Shown in pieces: positions 36,779 to 45,422 of a DNA stretch of 54,646 nucleotides. The DNA comes from an uncultured Alcaligenaceae bacterium. Lineage in GTDB: Bacteria; Pseudomonadota; Gammaproteobacteria; Burkholderiales; Burkholderiaceae_B. The translations under genes and the position numbers were made by a program. The notes under the pieces were generated by a model, which saw only the letters and a list, made by a program, of their open reading frames with translations, ran no database searches and was not told the DNA's origin. The stretch lies in contig CALBMZ010000091.1 in assembly GCA_937896225.1 (NCBI GenBank), positions 1 through 54,646 of the forward strand. Direction: 5' to 3'. Positions within the stretch are counted from its first letter, which is position 1, and every line of letters begins with the position of its first letter.

Positions 36779-37963
36779 ATGGTTGCTAAATTTACATATT
36801 GTTCTAAGACGACACACCCATCACGCATTGCCGTTGTTGGAGCTGGTTTTGCAGGCTTGACGCTTGCACGGGTCTTGGCATTGGAGGGGTTACAGGTTGA
36901 GGTTTTTGATTCGGTGGGGGCGCCGGGTCAACGGGGGGTTCATGATGCGCATTTGACTGCAGGCATGATGCCAACCGTATCGAGTGATTTAAATTTTTCT
37001 ACCCAGTTATCACGATTAGGTTGCCAAGCGTCAGAGGCGTTTTGGCAAGACCTACCCTCTGAAATTGGCTGGCGGTGTGGTGCTATTCAATTGCCGCGGC
37101 AAACGAGTCGTCAAGCTGACTTCAAGCAGGTGGTCGCCCGTCTATCTGCTTTGCCGCAGGCTAAAGGTTGGGTGCCGCATTGGGTACGAAGCGTTGATGC
37201 AGACGAGGCGTCAGAGATAGCAGGTATGGCCCTAAGCCAGGGCGGGTTATATTTTCCTTGTGCTTGGTCTGTGAGGCCTCGCGCATTATTGCAGGCTCTG
37301 GCTCATACCGATAGTGTGACAGTCATCAATCAAAAAGTTATGAAGGTAATCGCCACAAAAAGTGACTGGCTACTCGAATTTGAAGCGAGCTTGATGTCAG
37401 ACCCTTACGATGTGGTGGTGTTGGCCAATGGTTTAGGGGCCAAAACTGTTTTAAGTGAATCGGGTCTGATGGCATCACAAAATCGTTTGCGAAATATGTA
37501 TGGTATTGCAGGAGAAGTGACTCATTTACCAGCGGAAAAGCTTGGGGGTGGCCCACAATGTATGGTTGCCGGAGAGGGTTATGTTTTACCTGCCTCGGAT
37601 GGTTTATGTACGGTTGGGGGTACCTATGCACTAACAGCACTGTCGGCTCAATGTGAACCGGGTGGCGTGCAGATGAATGTTAATCGTGCAGCTGAGTTAC
37701 TTAATCAACCTGATTTGCCCCAAAAATTGTCTGGGATGCCATTATCGGGTTGGGCAGGATGGCGTGCTGTGTTACCAAACCGTATGCCTGTTATTGGCCC
37801 GGTTGATGGGCAAAAAGGCTTGTGGTTGGCGACTGGTTTTGGCTCAAAAGGTCTAACTTGGTCGGTATTGGCAGCAAATCAAGTGGCCAATGGGGTGCTT
37901 GGCAGGCCTAATTTCATGCCAGAAAGGCTATTTATGGCAGTTTTGCCCACTTTATTTAAGTAA
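36779..37963 (+). CDS. FAD-dependent oxidoreductase resembling the MnmC C-terminal domain
   Basis: A 394-residue protein of the DAO fold. It begins with the FAD-binding IAVVGAGFAGLTLARVLA near residues 16-33. The stretches WRCGAIQLP, GGLYFPCAWSVRPRALLQAL and GSKGLTWSVLAANQVA resemble the FAD-dependent C-terminal domain of MnmC, which oxidises carboxymethylaminomethyl groups on wobble uridine in tRNA. The methyltransferase half of MnmC is missing, so it would be a stand-alone MnmC2-type enzyme; a generic amine oxidase is the alternative. The ATG at 36779 is chosen because the 25 residues before it are hydrophobic and cysteine-rich and precede the true FAD motif without family likeness. Confidence 0.7.
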   Translation: MVAKFTYCSKTTHPSRIAVVGAGFAGLTLARVLALEGLQVEVFDSVGAPGQRGVHDAHLTAGMMPTVSSDLNFSTQLSRLGCQASEAFWQDLPSEIGWRCGAIQLPRQTSRQADFKQVVARLSALPQAKGWVPHWVRSVDADEASEIAGMALSQGGLYFPCAWSVRPRALLQALAHTDSVTVINQKVMKVIATKSDWLLEFEASLMSDPYDVVVLANGLGAKTVLSESGLMASQNRLRNMYGIAGEVTHLPAEKLGGGPQCMVAGEGYVLPASDGLCTVGGTYALTALSAQCEPGGVQMNVNRAAELLNQPDLPQKLSGMPLSGWAGWRAVLPNRMPVIGPVDGQKGLWLATGFGSKGLTWSVLAANQVANGVLGRPNFMPERLFMAVLPTLFK

Positions 37964-38040
37964 ATTCACGATTCAAGTTTATAAAAACTTGTAAATCCGT
38001 CAAAATACGTACTTTGGTCAAAGATTTGCATCCTATAACT

Positions 38041-40212
38041 ATGAATCTCGAATCTCTCACACTGGTCGAGACGTCTACCTCGAAAATTCGTATTGACGCC
38101 GGCGCATCTTTAAATATCGTCATAGAGCCTCATGCGCCCGGTACGTTCCGTGTTCGGGTGGGCGCAGAAAGTGAGCTCGCTCACGACCCTGTTTTAACAG
38201 GTCGTAAACGTGTGCACGCTGAAGCCCTATTAATTCGTAACGAGTCAATAGGTGAGGCGCAAATTCAATCTTTGTTGGGCCAAGCGGGTTGGTTACTCAC
38301 CCAAGGTGATATTTATTTGCAAGTTGACCGAGACCCGTTTTGCATTAAGTTAATGCGTCAAGATGAGGTGCTACTCTCAACTACGCTTGATGGGTTGGCG
38401 TGTGAGTTTGATCGGTGGTGTTTTGGTTTCGATTTGACCCCAGGCGCTGCCATACATGGGCTTGGTGAAACCGCTGGCGATTTTGATCGTCGTGGCGAAT
38501 ATGTAGTGTCTGATGACGCGAGCCACCGTGCACTGCCTATCGCATGGTCGCCGCAAGGTGGTTGGGGTATTTATGTTAATACCTTAGGCCGTGTTGACCA
38601 CGATTTAGGTCACACAGACGCTGATGTATATGAAATTCACGCTGAATCAAAAATTCTCGATTTTTTCATTTTTGCAGGTGATCCAACTGAAGTATTGAAC
38701 CAGTACACCCAGCTGACAGGTCGCGCTGGTCAACCGCCTTTATGGGCCATGGGGCCCTGGTTAAAGCAACCGGAGGGTAAATCGGTTACAGAAACCATCG
38801 AGTTTGTGCAGTCATTACGGCAAATTGGTGTTTCTATCGATGTAGTCGAAATGAGTGAACCCATGTGTTGGGCTTTTCAAGAAACAAAATTAACGATAGG
38901 TTGGCACAAAGCCCGTTTCCCAGACGCTAAGCAAGTACTTGATTATTTTGCACGCCAAGCAATACAAGTTTGTTTGCCAACTGCCCCGGTCATTGAAGTG
39001 GGCACTGAAACATTTGAAGACCTTGAAGATCGCGGTTGGTTACTTGCCCGTGAAGATGGTGAGCCCTGTGTGTTTCCGGGTCAAGCCATAACGGGTGGCA
39101 TTGATTTTGGGTTGTTAGACTTGACTCATCGTGATGTGTATAAGCTTTGGGTTGAACGCCATCGTCAACTTATTGAAGACGGTGTGGGTGCTTTTTCATG
39201 CGATGCGCAGTTTAATCTGCCAGACGATGTTTTTCCACGTGGTGAAGAGCCCGCTGCACTGTTGCGTGTTTTATACCCTGCTTTGGTGCGACAGGCGCTC
39301 AACGAAGCCGCTACAGGGCACAAGGTGCCTCCTGAGGCGGTTGTGCTCACTCACGATTTGAACCCGGGTGTACAACGTTACGCATGGCAAGCCGCCCATG
39401 TTGTGCCCGACACTTGGCAGGGTATGGCGCAATCCTTACGCTTGGCTTTATCAGCAGGTGATAATGGAGTGGCCTCACATGCGCATGGTCTAAAACTGGG
39501 GGCTCAGCACTCAACTGAGGAAGATATTGCGCGTCATTTACGCTGGTTGGCCATGTCAGTTTTTTCAACCAATTTTAGTATCGATGCCTACGAGGCTGAG
39601 TTGTCTGCTCCAGGTTGGAGCGATAAAACGCGCGAGATCGCTGCGCAGTGGCTGCAGTGGCGTTATCGGTTGATTCCTTATGTTCTGGGCCTGATCGAAG
39701 ATGCTGCACGCACGGGTGCACCTGTTCAGCGAACCATGGCACTGTCGTTTCCACTAGATGTCCGTGCGCATGCTTGGTCAATGCAATACATGCTGGGCCC
39801 TGCGTTATTGGTCGCCCCAATTTTGACGCCAGGTAACAAAATTAAAGTTTATTTGCCTGCCAATGAAGCGTGGTGGGATTTGGCAACAGGCTGGCGATAC
39901 GAAGGCGGCACGGAACTTGAGGTTGAGGTTGGCCTTGATTCAATGCCAGTATTTGGTCGCGAGGGTCACATGCTCTGCTTAGGGTTGCCGGTTAACCACA
40001 CGGCCGAGTTCAACACAGCTCGTTTGCTTGATGAAGTTTGGATGTTCGGTATGCCCGTGCACAACCCAACTGTTATGCGTAACAAAATTCGTGTGATGCA
40101 AATGCAAGGTTCAAGTTATATCAAAGGTCTTGAAGGTTTAAAGATTTTGCCCTCTGAGGGTTTAGAGGTCAAAAGACGTGGTGCAGAGGTGCGAATTTCA
40201 AGGGCTCGTTGA
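38041..40212 (+). CDS. Glycoside hydrolase family 31-like protein
   Basis: A 723-residue cytoplasmic protein of GH31 type (alpha-glucosidase/xylosidase). It has the N-terminal beta-sandwich with GLGETAGDFDRRGEY (residues 140-154), the barrel start QPPLWAMGPWLKQPEGK, and a nucleophile segment GVGAFSCDAQF with D388. The acid/base position is probably the aspartate of VVPDTW. The usual SHDIGG segment after it reads SHAHGLKLG and some sugar-contact residues differ, so it is a divergent member. The ATG at 38041 is preferred over a TTG at 38014; neither has a clear ribosome-binding site. No sugar transporter or other sugar gene is nearby. Confidence 0.78.
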   Translation: MNLESLTLVETSTSKIRIDAGASLNIVIEPHAPGTFRVRVGAESELAHDPVLTGRKRVHAEALLIRNESIGEAQIQSLLGQAGWLLTQGDIYLQVDRDPFCIKLMRQDEVLLSTTLDGLACEFDRWCFGFDLTPGAAIHGLGETAGDFDRRGEYVVSDDASHRALPIAWSPQGGWGIYVNTLGRVDHDLGHTDADVYEIHAESKILDFFIFAGDPTEVLNQYTQLTGRAGQPPLWAMGPWLKQPEGKSVTETIEFVQSLRQIGVSIDVVEMSEPMCWAFQETKLTIGWHKARFPDAKQVLDYFARQAIQVCLPTAPVIEVGTETFEDLEDRGWLLAREDGEPCVFPGQAITGGIDFGLLDLTHRDVYKLWVERHRQLIEDGVGAFSCDAQFNLPDDVFPRGEEPAALLRVLYPALVRQALNEAATGHKVPPEAVVLTHDLNPGVQRYAWQAAHVVPDTWQGMAQSLRLALSAGDNGVASHAHGLKLGAQHSTEEDIARHLRWLAMSVFSTNFSIDAYEAELSAPGWSDKTREIAAQWLQWRYRLIPYVLGLIEDAARTGAPVQRTMALSFPLDVRAHAWSMQYMLGPALLVAPILTPGNKIKVYLPANEAWWDLATGWRYEGGTELEVEVGLDSMPVFGREGHMLCLGLPVNHTAEFNTARLLDEVWMFGMPVHNPTVMRNKIRVMQMQGSSYIKGLEGLKILPSEGLEVKRRGAEVRISRAR

Positions 40213-40269
40213 ATTAAAAAGACACGGTCATTTGACAGGTTAGCTCATGCTTGCCATAATAGCGGGCTT

Positions 40270-40346
40270 GGGTCGGTAGCTCAGTTGGTTAGAGCAGCGG
40301 ACTTTTAATCCGTTGGTCGTGGGTTCGAATCCCACCCGACCCACCA
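40270..40346 (+). tRNA. tRNA-Lys (anticodon UUU)
   Basis: A complete 77-base cloverleaf with encoded CCA. The acceptor stem is GGGTCGG (40270-40276) with CCGACCC (40336-40342), the D-loop has AGCTCAGTTGGTTAGAGC, the anticodon loop reads CTTTTAA with anticodon TTT, and the T-arm has GGGTTCGAATCCC. U33, the purine at position 37 and the discriminator A are as expected for lysine. Confidence 0.98.
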
Positions 40347-40355
40347 AGTAATTTA

Positions 40356-40387
40356 AAAGCCCCTGAATAATTGTTCAGGGGCTTTTT
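40356..40387 (+). terminator. Rho-independent terminator after tRNA-Lys
   Basis: AAAGCCCCTGAA (40356-40367) pairs perfectly with TTCAGGGGCTTT (40374-40385) around a 6-base loop, and the 3' arm runs into TTTTT. It starts 10 bases after the tRNA CCA. On the other strand an A/T-rich flank could also end transcription of the convergent methyltransferase gene. Confidence 0.9.
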
Positions 40388-40442
40388 ATCTCTTACGCTA
40401 ATATGTTGAAAAGTCGGTTAGATTTTCTAGCAAAGGTAATCA

Positions 40443-41111
40443 TCATGCTGGAACGGCTCTTAAGATAAACTGATACGCCATGGCGTCATTCATAGCTTCT
40501 TTAGCATTGGCGCCAAAGGTTCGAGCCATTTCACCGATTAAAGGTAAAAATTTCTCTCTTTCTGGCTCATCAAAAATTCTGGGCCCCCCTTGTACGATGC
40601 TAAATCCGCACTCATTAAACATTTCATTAATGGTTTGTCGAGTAAACCAACGCAAATGTGTACGATCAAATATACCGCTGTCTACATATCTAAAATCACC
40701 CACGCTGAGCTTTGCAAAAACAGACCAGTGTTGTACGTTGGGTATTGATGCAACAATTGTGCCATGAGCGGGAATGACTTTTCTGATTTCTCGCAAAATA
40801 CGCCATGGGTCGCTTAAATGCTCGAGAGTGTCTGCAAAAACCCAGCAATCTTTGCCAGTATGCCTGCCATAAAAGTCTTCACCTTGGCTTTCAATATTGA
40901 CAACCTCAACTTGGTCACAGAACCTTTTTGCCAACTCAACGTAGCTCGGTTCTATATCTATACCCAAATACTGACAGGTCGGGTTGATAATTTTAAATTC
41001 TCTTGCTAGCGCACCAGAGCTGCAGCCAATCTCAATCACATGCATCGAATGTGACGGTATAAAACGCAACAAATCTGGGTTATGAACGTCGTGAATGGGA
41101 GTTTGTTTCAT
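40443..41111 (-). CDS. Class I SAM-dependent methyltransferase
   Basis: A 222-residue methyltransferase. Motif I is HVIEIGCSSGALAREFK near residues 24-40, motif II is YLGIDIEPSYVELAKRF, and motif IV region reads DCWVFADTLEHLSDPWRILRE near 87-107, followed by SIPNVQHWS. The layout is that of the UbiG/Methyltransf_11-23 group, often found in O-antigen or lipid gene sets. The next gene upstream is a broken methyltransferase on the opposite strand, so the pair may be remnants of a surface-glycan locus. Substrate unknown. Confidence 0.8.
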   Translation of the reverse strand: MKQTPIHDVHNPDLLRFIPSHSMHVIEIGCSSGALAREFKIINPTCQYLGIDIEPSYVELAKRFCDQVEVVNIESQGEDFYGRHTGKDCWVFADTLEHLSDPWRILREIRKVIPAHGTIVASIPNVQHWSVFAKLSVGDFRYVDSGIFDRTHLRWFTRQTINEMFNECGFSIVQGGPRIFDEPEREKFLPLIGEMARTFGANAKEAMNDAMAYQFILRAVPA

Positions 41112-41303
41112 AATAATTCAACCAAAGTCGATCTGCAGCAATAAAGTGAAAAGGGTAATACTCGACCAGAACATATAATTGAGAGTGAAGTTGAAATAAA
41201 GCGTGAGATTACCTTTTTAGTTGTGTCATACGCACTTCGAAATGAATGCTTGCCGTGCGGGTATTTTTTAAATGTTGTTGATTATGTTAAGGGGGGTATA
41301 GTG

Positions 41304-42050
41304 ATGCTTCAAAACAAGAACCAACAATTAGACTGGCCCATTTGTCATTCAGAGATTAGTCTATTAGGCTTAGTAGATTTTAACAAGTCATGTGGTGGCG
41401 ACCTTCCAAATTCAGGAAAATTAATCGATTACCATGTTTGCAACATCTGTCAGTTTGTTTTCTCTCAAGAAATGTACGGTTGGCCAAAAGAACAGTTTAT
41501 TAACGAGGTTTACAACTAACAGTATGTGAAGGTAGATGAAGATTACCTTCAAAAAAGACCAGAAGGTAATGCCAGATTAATTCACAAGACATTTACAAAT
41601 AAAGAAGGCATTAGGCGTCTCGACTATGGTGGTGGAAATGGTGTGTTGAGTGAATGCTTAAGGTTACAAGACTGGAATAGTCAATCATATGATCCGTTCA
41701 ACTCCGAAGACGAGCCCATAGAAAGTTTGGGCACATTTGATTTGATAACGGTTTTTGAGGTGTTTGAACATGTGCCAAACGTAAATGAGTTATTTACAAA
41801 CCTTTCACGGTTAACTGATAACCAGTCTATGGTTATTTTTTCAACATTGCTATCAGACGGGCAGTTGAACGCGGCAACAAAAATTGATTGGTGGTATGCC
41901 TCGCCCAGAAACGGTCACATTAGTTTATTTTCAAAAAAATCACTTCAACTGCTTGCAAGTCAGCATAGTTGGAATCTACATAGTTTTAGTCAAAATTTAC
42001 ATGTTTTATACAAAATACCTTCTAAGTGGAATCAACACCTTTTTAATTAA
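41304..42050 (+). pseudogene. Class I SAM methyltransferase interrupted by an in-frame stop
   Basis: Two pieces, 41304-41519 and 41520-42050, lie in the same reading frame and are separated only by a TAA at 41517-41519. The first has a cysteine-rich head (WPICHS, VCNICQF) typical of the zinc-binding start of one methyltransferase group. The second begins QYVKVDEDYLQKRPEGNARL and holds the SAM motif RLDYGGGNGVLSECL and VFEVFEHVPN. The sequence around the stop, EVYN then QYVKVD, reads smoothly across it, and one change (GAA to TAA) would explain it. The start at 41304 follows AAGGGGGG. Also, the first cysteine of the zinc motif appears as W. Either a recent pseudogene, or a sequencing error. 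Confidence 0.75.
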
Positions 42051-42102
42051 GGCCCATTTTTTAAGTTCTAATGCGTACAGAACAAATAATTGGCAATAAC
42101 TT

Positions 42103-43728
42103 ATGATTCGTATCACTGAAATTCGCTTGCCTGTTGGCCATGCCCCTGAGGCGCTTGAAGAAGCGGTGTTGAAGCGATTGCATTTGCATCCTGCAAATTT
42201 AATAAGCTTTGAAATGTACAAACGCAGTTACGACGCTAGAAAAAACACAACACTTTCTTTCATTTATACGGTTGATCTTGTCGTTGAAAACGAAGACCGA
42301 GTGCTTGAACAATTCGCAGATGATATTCATGTTGGCCCAACGCCCGACACGAGTTACCATTTTGTCGCTGACGCTAAGCAAATAGTGTCCCACGTTAACG
42401 CTCCGACCTTCCTACAACCTGTTGTTATTGGCTTTGGCCCCTGTGGTATTTTTGCGGCCTTAATATTGGCTCAAATGGGGCTTAAACCTATTGTGCTTGA
42501 ACGCGGCAAACAAGTGCGTGAGCGCACGCAAGATACATGGGCGCTTTGGCGAAAAAACGTGCTGAACCCCGAGTCAAATGTTCAGTTTGGTGAGGGCGGG
42601 GCGGGTACGTTTTCTGATGGCAAACTGTATAGCCAAATTAAAGACCCTAAGTTTTATGGCCGTAAGGTCATTCATGAATTTATTAGAGCTGGGGCACCAG
42701 ATGAAATTCGTTATGTTGCGAAGCCCCATATCGGTACCTTCCGACTCGTGGGTGTGGTTGAAAAAATGCGCCAAGAAATGATAGAGCTGGGCGGTGAAAT
42801 TCGTTTTTCACAAAAAGTTATTGGCTTCGATATTGAAAATGATCAAATCAAAGGCGTCAAAATAGAAGGGCATGAAGACTTGGCAGCTAATCACGTCATT
42901 CTTGCATTGGGGCACAGCGCGCGCGATACCTTTGAAGCGTTACATGATGCGGGTGTGTTTATGGAAGCGAAGCCTTTTTCGGTTGGCTTTCGCATTGAAC
43001 ACCCACAGTCATTAATTGACAAAGCCCGTTTAGGTCCACATGCCGGAAACGAATATACCGGCGCAGCAGATTACAAGTTGGTCTATCACGCCAGCAATGG
43101 CCGCTCTGTTTACAGCTTCTGTATGTGTCCAGGCGGTACGGTTGTGGCGGCCACTTCTGAACTCAATCGTGTGGTTACCAATGGCATGAGCCAATATTCA
43201 CGTAACGAGCGAAATGCCAATGCTGGCATTGTGGTTGGTATTACACCAGAAGATTACCCGGGTGGCCCCTTGGCTGGCATTGAGTTTCAACGCGCTCTAG
43301 AGTCGAAGGCCTATGAAATGGGCGGCTCAACATACGAGGCCCCTGGGCAATTGGTGGGTGACTTTTTAGAGGGTAAACCTTCAACTGAATTCGGTAGTGT
43401 GATGCCGTCTTACAAGCCTGGTGTGCATTTGACCGATCTGGCTGACAGCTTGCCCGCTTATGCCATTGAAGCCATTCGAGAAGCCATTCCTGCTTTTGAA
43501 AAGCAGATCAAGGGATTTTCAATTAAAGACGCCGTGCTCACAGGTATTGAAACCAGAACTTCTTCACCTCTGCGCATCACGAGAGACGCTAACTTTCAGA
43601 GCATGAATGTTAAAGGCTTATACCCTGCGGGCGAAGGGGCGGGTTATGCTGGCGGAATTTTATCAGCAGGCGTAGATGGCATAAAGGTCGCTGAGGCGGT
43701 GGCGCTGAGTTATCTATCTAAACAATGA
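42103..43728 (+). CDS. NAD(P)/FAD-dependent oxidoreductase, COG2509 family
   Basis: A 541-residue flavoprotein of the uncharacterised COG2509 group. An N-terminal domain of about 95 residues (MIRITEIRLPVGHAPEALEE) precedes the FAD-binding VVIGFGPCGIFAALILAQMG near residues 107-126. The family motif FGEGGAGTFSDGKLYSQIKD near 163-182 and the C-terminal GLYPAGEGAGYAGGILSAGVDG are present. The family is widespread but its substrate is unknown. It starts 52 bases after the broken methyltransferase gene and is followed by the marR promoter region. Confidence 0.92.
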   Translation: MIRITEIRLPVGHAPEALEEAVLKRLHLHPANLISFEMYKRSYDARKNTTLSFIYTVDLVVENEDRVLEQFADDIHVGPTPDTSYHFVADAKQIVSHVNAPTFLQPVVIGFGPCGIFAALILAQMGLKPIVLERGKQVRERTQDTWALWRKNVLNPESNVQFGEGGAGTFSDGKLYSQIKDPKFYGRKVIHEFIRAGAPDEIRYVAKPHIGTFRLVGVVEKMRQEMIELGGEIRFSQKVIGFDIENDQIKGVKIEGHEDLAANHVILALGHSARDTFEALHDAGVFMEAKPFSVGFRIEHPQSLIDKARLGPHAGNEYTGAADYKLVYHASNGRSVYSFCMCPGGTVVAATSELNRVVTNGMSQYSRNERNANAGIVVGITPEDYPGGPLAGIEFQRALESKAYEMGGSTYEAPGQLVGDFLEGKPSTEFGSVMPSYKPGVHLTDLADSLPAYAIEAIREAIPAFEKQIKGFSIKDAVLTGIETRTSSPLRITRDANFQSMNVKGLYPAGEGAGYAGGILSAGVDGIKVAEAVALSYLSKQ

Positions 43729-43787
43729 CCCGCTATGTTTTTTATTCAACTCAATGTTTGTATCGTAAAAAATTTTAGTGATGGTCC

Positions 43788-43816
43788 TTGCATATAGTTC
43801 GTATACGTACTAAAAT
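43788..43816 (+). promoter_or_regulatory. Probable marR promoter inside the inverted repeat
   Basis: TTGCAT at 43788-43793 and TAAAAT at 43811-43816 are separated by 17 bases, fitting a sigma-70 promoter with a strong -10 and moderate -35. The -10 box fills the spacer of the large inverted repeat, so a protein bound to the repeat would block polymerase. Confidence 0.55.
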
Positions 43817-43836
43817 TGTACGTATACGAACTATAT
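43792..43836. promoter_or_regulatory. Perfect 19+19 bp inverted repeat, probable MarR operator
   Basis: The arm ATATAGTTCGTATACGTAC (43792-43810) is repeated exactly in reverse complement at 43818-43836 across a 7-base spacer. Each arm also contains the short palindrome CGTATACG, so the site could bind one dimer per arm. It lies 15 bases upstream of the marR start and encloses the likely -10 box. MarR proteins usually bind such palindromes in their own promoter, so autorepression is the natural reading. Confidence 0.8.
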
Positions 43837-43850
43837 TAAAGAGATGTCAC

Positions 43851-44264
43851 ATGACATTTAAATTGTTGATGAAAGAGCTGGTCTCAACGTATCAAGCTTT
43901 TGAGCATTACTCAAATACCCACATTAAAGAAAAGGGGTTGACGATGACTCAATTTGATATTTTGGTAACACTGGGCAATCAACCTCCAATGACCTGCAAA
44001 GAACTCGGTGAAAAAACGCTAGTCTCGAAGGGAACGTTAACGGGTGTACTAGAACGCTTACAAGGTAAGGGTTTGATTGAAAAGTTTACGAACGAAGAAG
44101 ATGGGCGCAGTTATCAAATCGGTCTATCAGAGGCTGGAAATGTTTTATTTCAAACCATATTCCCAGAGCACATGCTGTATTTAGAAAGAGCATTCGGAAA
44201 ATTAAGCCAAAAAGATATCAATCAAACAGTCAGTGCATTACAGGTAGTGAAAGAAATTTTTTAA
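43851..44264 (+). CDS. MarR family transcriptional regulator
   Basis: A 137-residue winged-helix regulator. The recognition region is MTCKELGEKTLVSKGTLTGVLERLQGKGLIEK (about residues 48-79), followed by the wing EEDGRSYQIGLSEAG with the conserved DGR. The ATG at 43851 is chosen because codons upstream of it lie inside the inverted repeat and its promoter. With azoR next in line, it is likely to sense a quinone, azo dye or other electrophile and control the pair. The protein as read from this ATG shows no cysteine in its first half except C50, which could serve in redox sensing (inference). Confidence 0.9.
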   Translation: MTFKLLMKELVSTYQAFEHYSNTHIKEKGLTMTQFDILVTLGNQPPMTCKELGEKTLVSKGTLTGVLERLQGKGLIEKFTNEEDGRSYQIGLSEAGNVLFQTIFPEHMLYLERAFGKLSQKDINQTVSALQVVKEIF

Positions 44265-44355
44265 AGTGACGTAAAAAACAACCATCGTATGCTGAAGAGC
44301 GCACGGTTGTCAGAACCTAAGCAACGATACCTATTTATTTTTAAGAGAAAAAACG

Positions 44356-44958
44356 ATGAGCAAAATTCTACATATTAAATCAAGCATTTTTACGGCTGGT
44401 GGGTACTCGGGTCAATTGACAGACAAGTTCGTTAAAAATTTAGTTAAAAAAAATGCAAATGCTGATGTTGTCGTTAGAGATTTCGCAAAAGACGGCGTGC
44501 CCCATTTAGATGAAGCACGATTCATGTCTTTTTTAACGCAACCTGAAGCTCGAACTGAAGAACAGGATAAAGTTGTCGCTTATTCAGATGCGCTGATTAA
44601 AGAGCTTAAAGAGGCTGATGTGATTGTGTTGGGCTTGCCCATGTACAACTTAGGCATACCTTCAAACCTTAAGGCATATTTTGATCATATTGGCCGTGCT
44701 GGCGAGACCTTTCAATATACCGAGACCGGCCCAGTGGGTTTGGTGACTGGCAAAAAAGTATATGTGGTTGCCACACGTGGTGGCAATTACCAAGGCACGC
44801 CTTATGACACCCAAACGGGTTACATCAACGTATTTTTAGGTTTTCTGGGCATCACAGATGTAGAGTTTGTGTACGCTGAAGGTTTGAATATGGGCGAAGA
44901 AGCCAAGGCTACCGCTCTTGAGGCAGGCATCACTCAGTTAGAAAAAATAGCTTCATAA
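44356..44958 (+). CDS. azoR: FMN-dependent NADH-azoreductase AzoR
   Basis: A 200-residue flavodoxin-fold reductase that uses NADH and FMN to reduce azo compounds and quinones. The FMN phosphate site is near residues 8-20 (IKSSIFTAGGYSG), the PMYNLGIPSNLKAYFDHI motif near 94-111 and ATRGGNYQG near 138-146. It lies 91 bases downstream of marR, same strand, and is probably the main target of that regulator. Confidence 0.93.
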   Translation: MSKILHIKSSIFTAGGYSGQLTDKFVKNLVKKNANADVVVRDFAKDGVPHLDEARFMSFLTQPEARTEEQDKVVAYSDALIKELKEADVIVLGLPMYNLGIPSNLKAYFDHIGRAGETFQYTETGPVGLVTGKKVYVVATRGGNYQGTPYDTQTGYINVFLGFLGITDVEFVYAEGLNMGEEAKATALEAGITQLEKIAS

Positions 44959-44972
44959 ACTTGTTTGTTATT

Positions 44973-45008
44973 ACTCGCTTAGCCAACTAACTATCTGGCT
45001 AAGCGAGT
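44973..45008. terminator. Stem-loop between azoR and the VOC gene
   Basis: ACTCGCTTAGCCA (44973-44985) pairs perfectly with TGGCTAAGCGAGT (44996-45008) around a 10-base loop. It lies between two convergent genes, 15 bases after azoR. A strong stem but no T-run, so it is probably a bidirectional or imperfect terminator. Confidence 0.55.
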
Positions 45009-45041
45009 TCAAAGGCCGTGAAACACTTTATAGGCACGCAA

Positions 45042-45422
45042 CTATTTTGCAGGCCTATGCATGGCACAAATTTTATTACCCGCTGGGTCTCTAAGCCAAG
45101 CTATGTAAATCGTGCCGGCTACACCATCGCGATAACCTGGGTCACCTTCGCAAGAGTGCCCGCCGTGCGCCACGCCAATCGCGTGAAAGGCATCGACATC
45201 ATCTTTTGACTTTGCAACAAAACCAATGGTGCCACCGTTGGCGTGAGTGGCCTCTTTGCCATCAATAGGTTTTGTAATAGCAAAAACACCGCCCGCACCC
45301 CGATAAAAATATCGACTATGACTAAAGCTTCCCGGTTTTACCCCTAGCGTTCCTAAGGCGGCATCATAAAAATCTCTTGAAGCTTCTAAATCGTTTGCAC
45401 CCAGCATAATGTGGCTAAACAT
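45042..45422 (-). CDS. VOC family protein (glyoxalase/dioxygenase-like)
   Basis: A 126-residue protein with two beta-alpha-beta-beta-beta units. It starts with MFSHIMLGANDLEASRDFYDAAL and ends WLRDPAGNKICAMHRP. H4 and the FHAIGVAHGG region are candidate metal ligands. Many such proteins are annotated as glyoxalase-like without proof, and the substrate is unknown. Confidence 0.85.
   Translation of the reverse strand: MFSHIMLGANDLEASRDFYDAALGTLGVKPGSFSHSRYFYRGAGGVFAITKPIDGKEATHANGGTIGFVAKSKDDVDAFHAIGVAHGGHSCEGDPGYRDGVAGTIYIAWLRDPAGNKICAMHRPAK

Noticed and set aside
41223-41303. An earlier start for the broken methyltransferase gene
   Set aside because: The added 27 residues show no family likeness, while AAGGGGGG sits seven bases before the ATG at 41304.
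44265-44355. A second copy of the MarR inverted repeat before azoR
   Set aside because: This gap has only a weak 6-bp ACAACC/GGTTGT pairing and no match to the 19-base arms.
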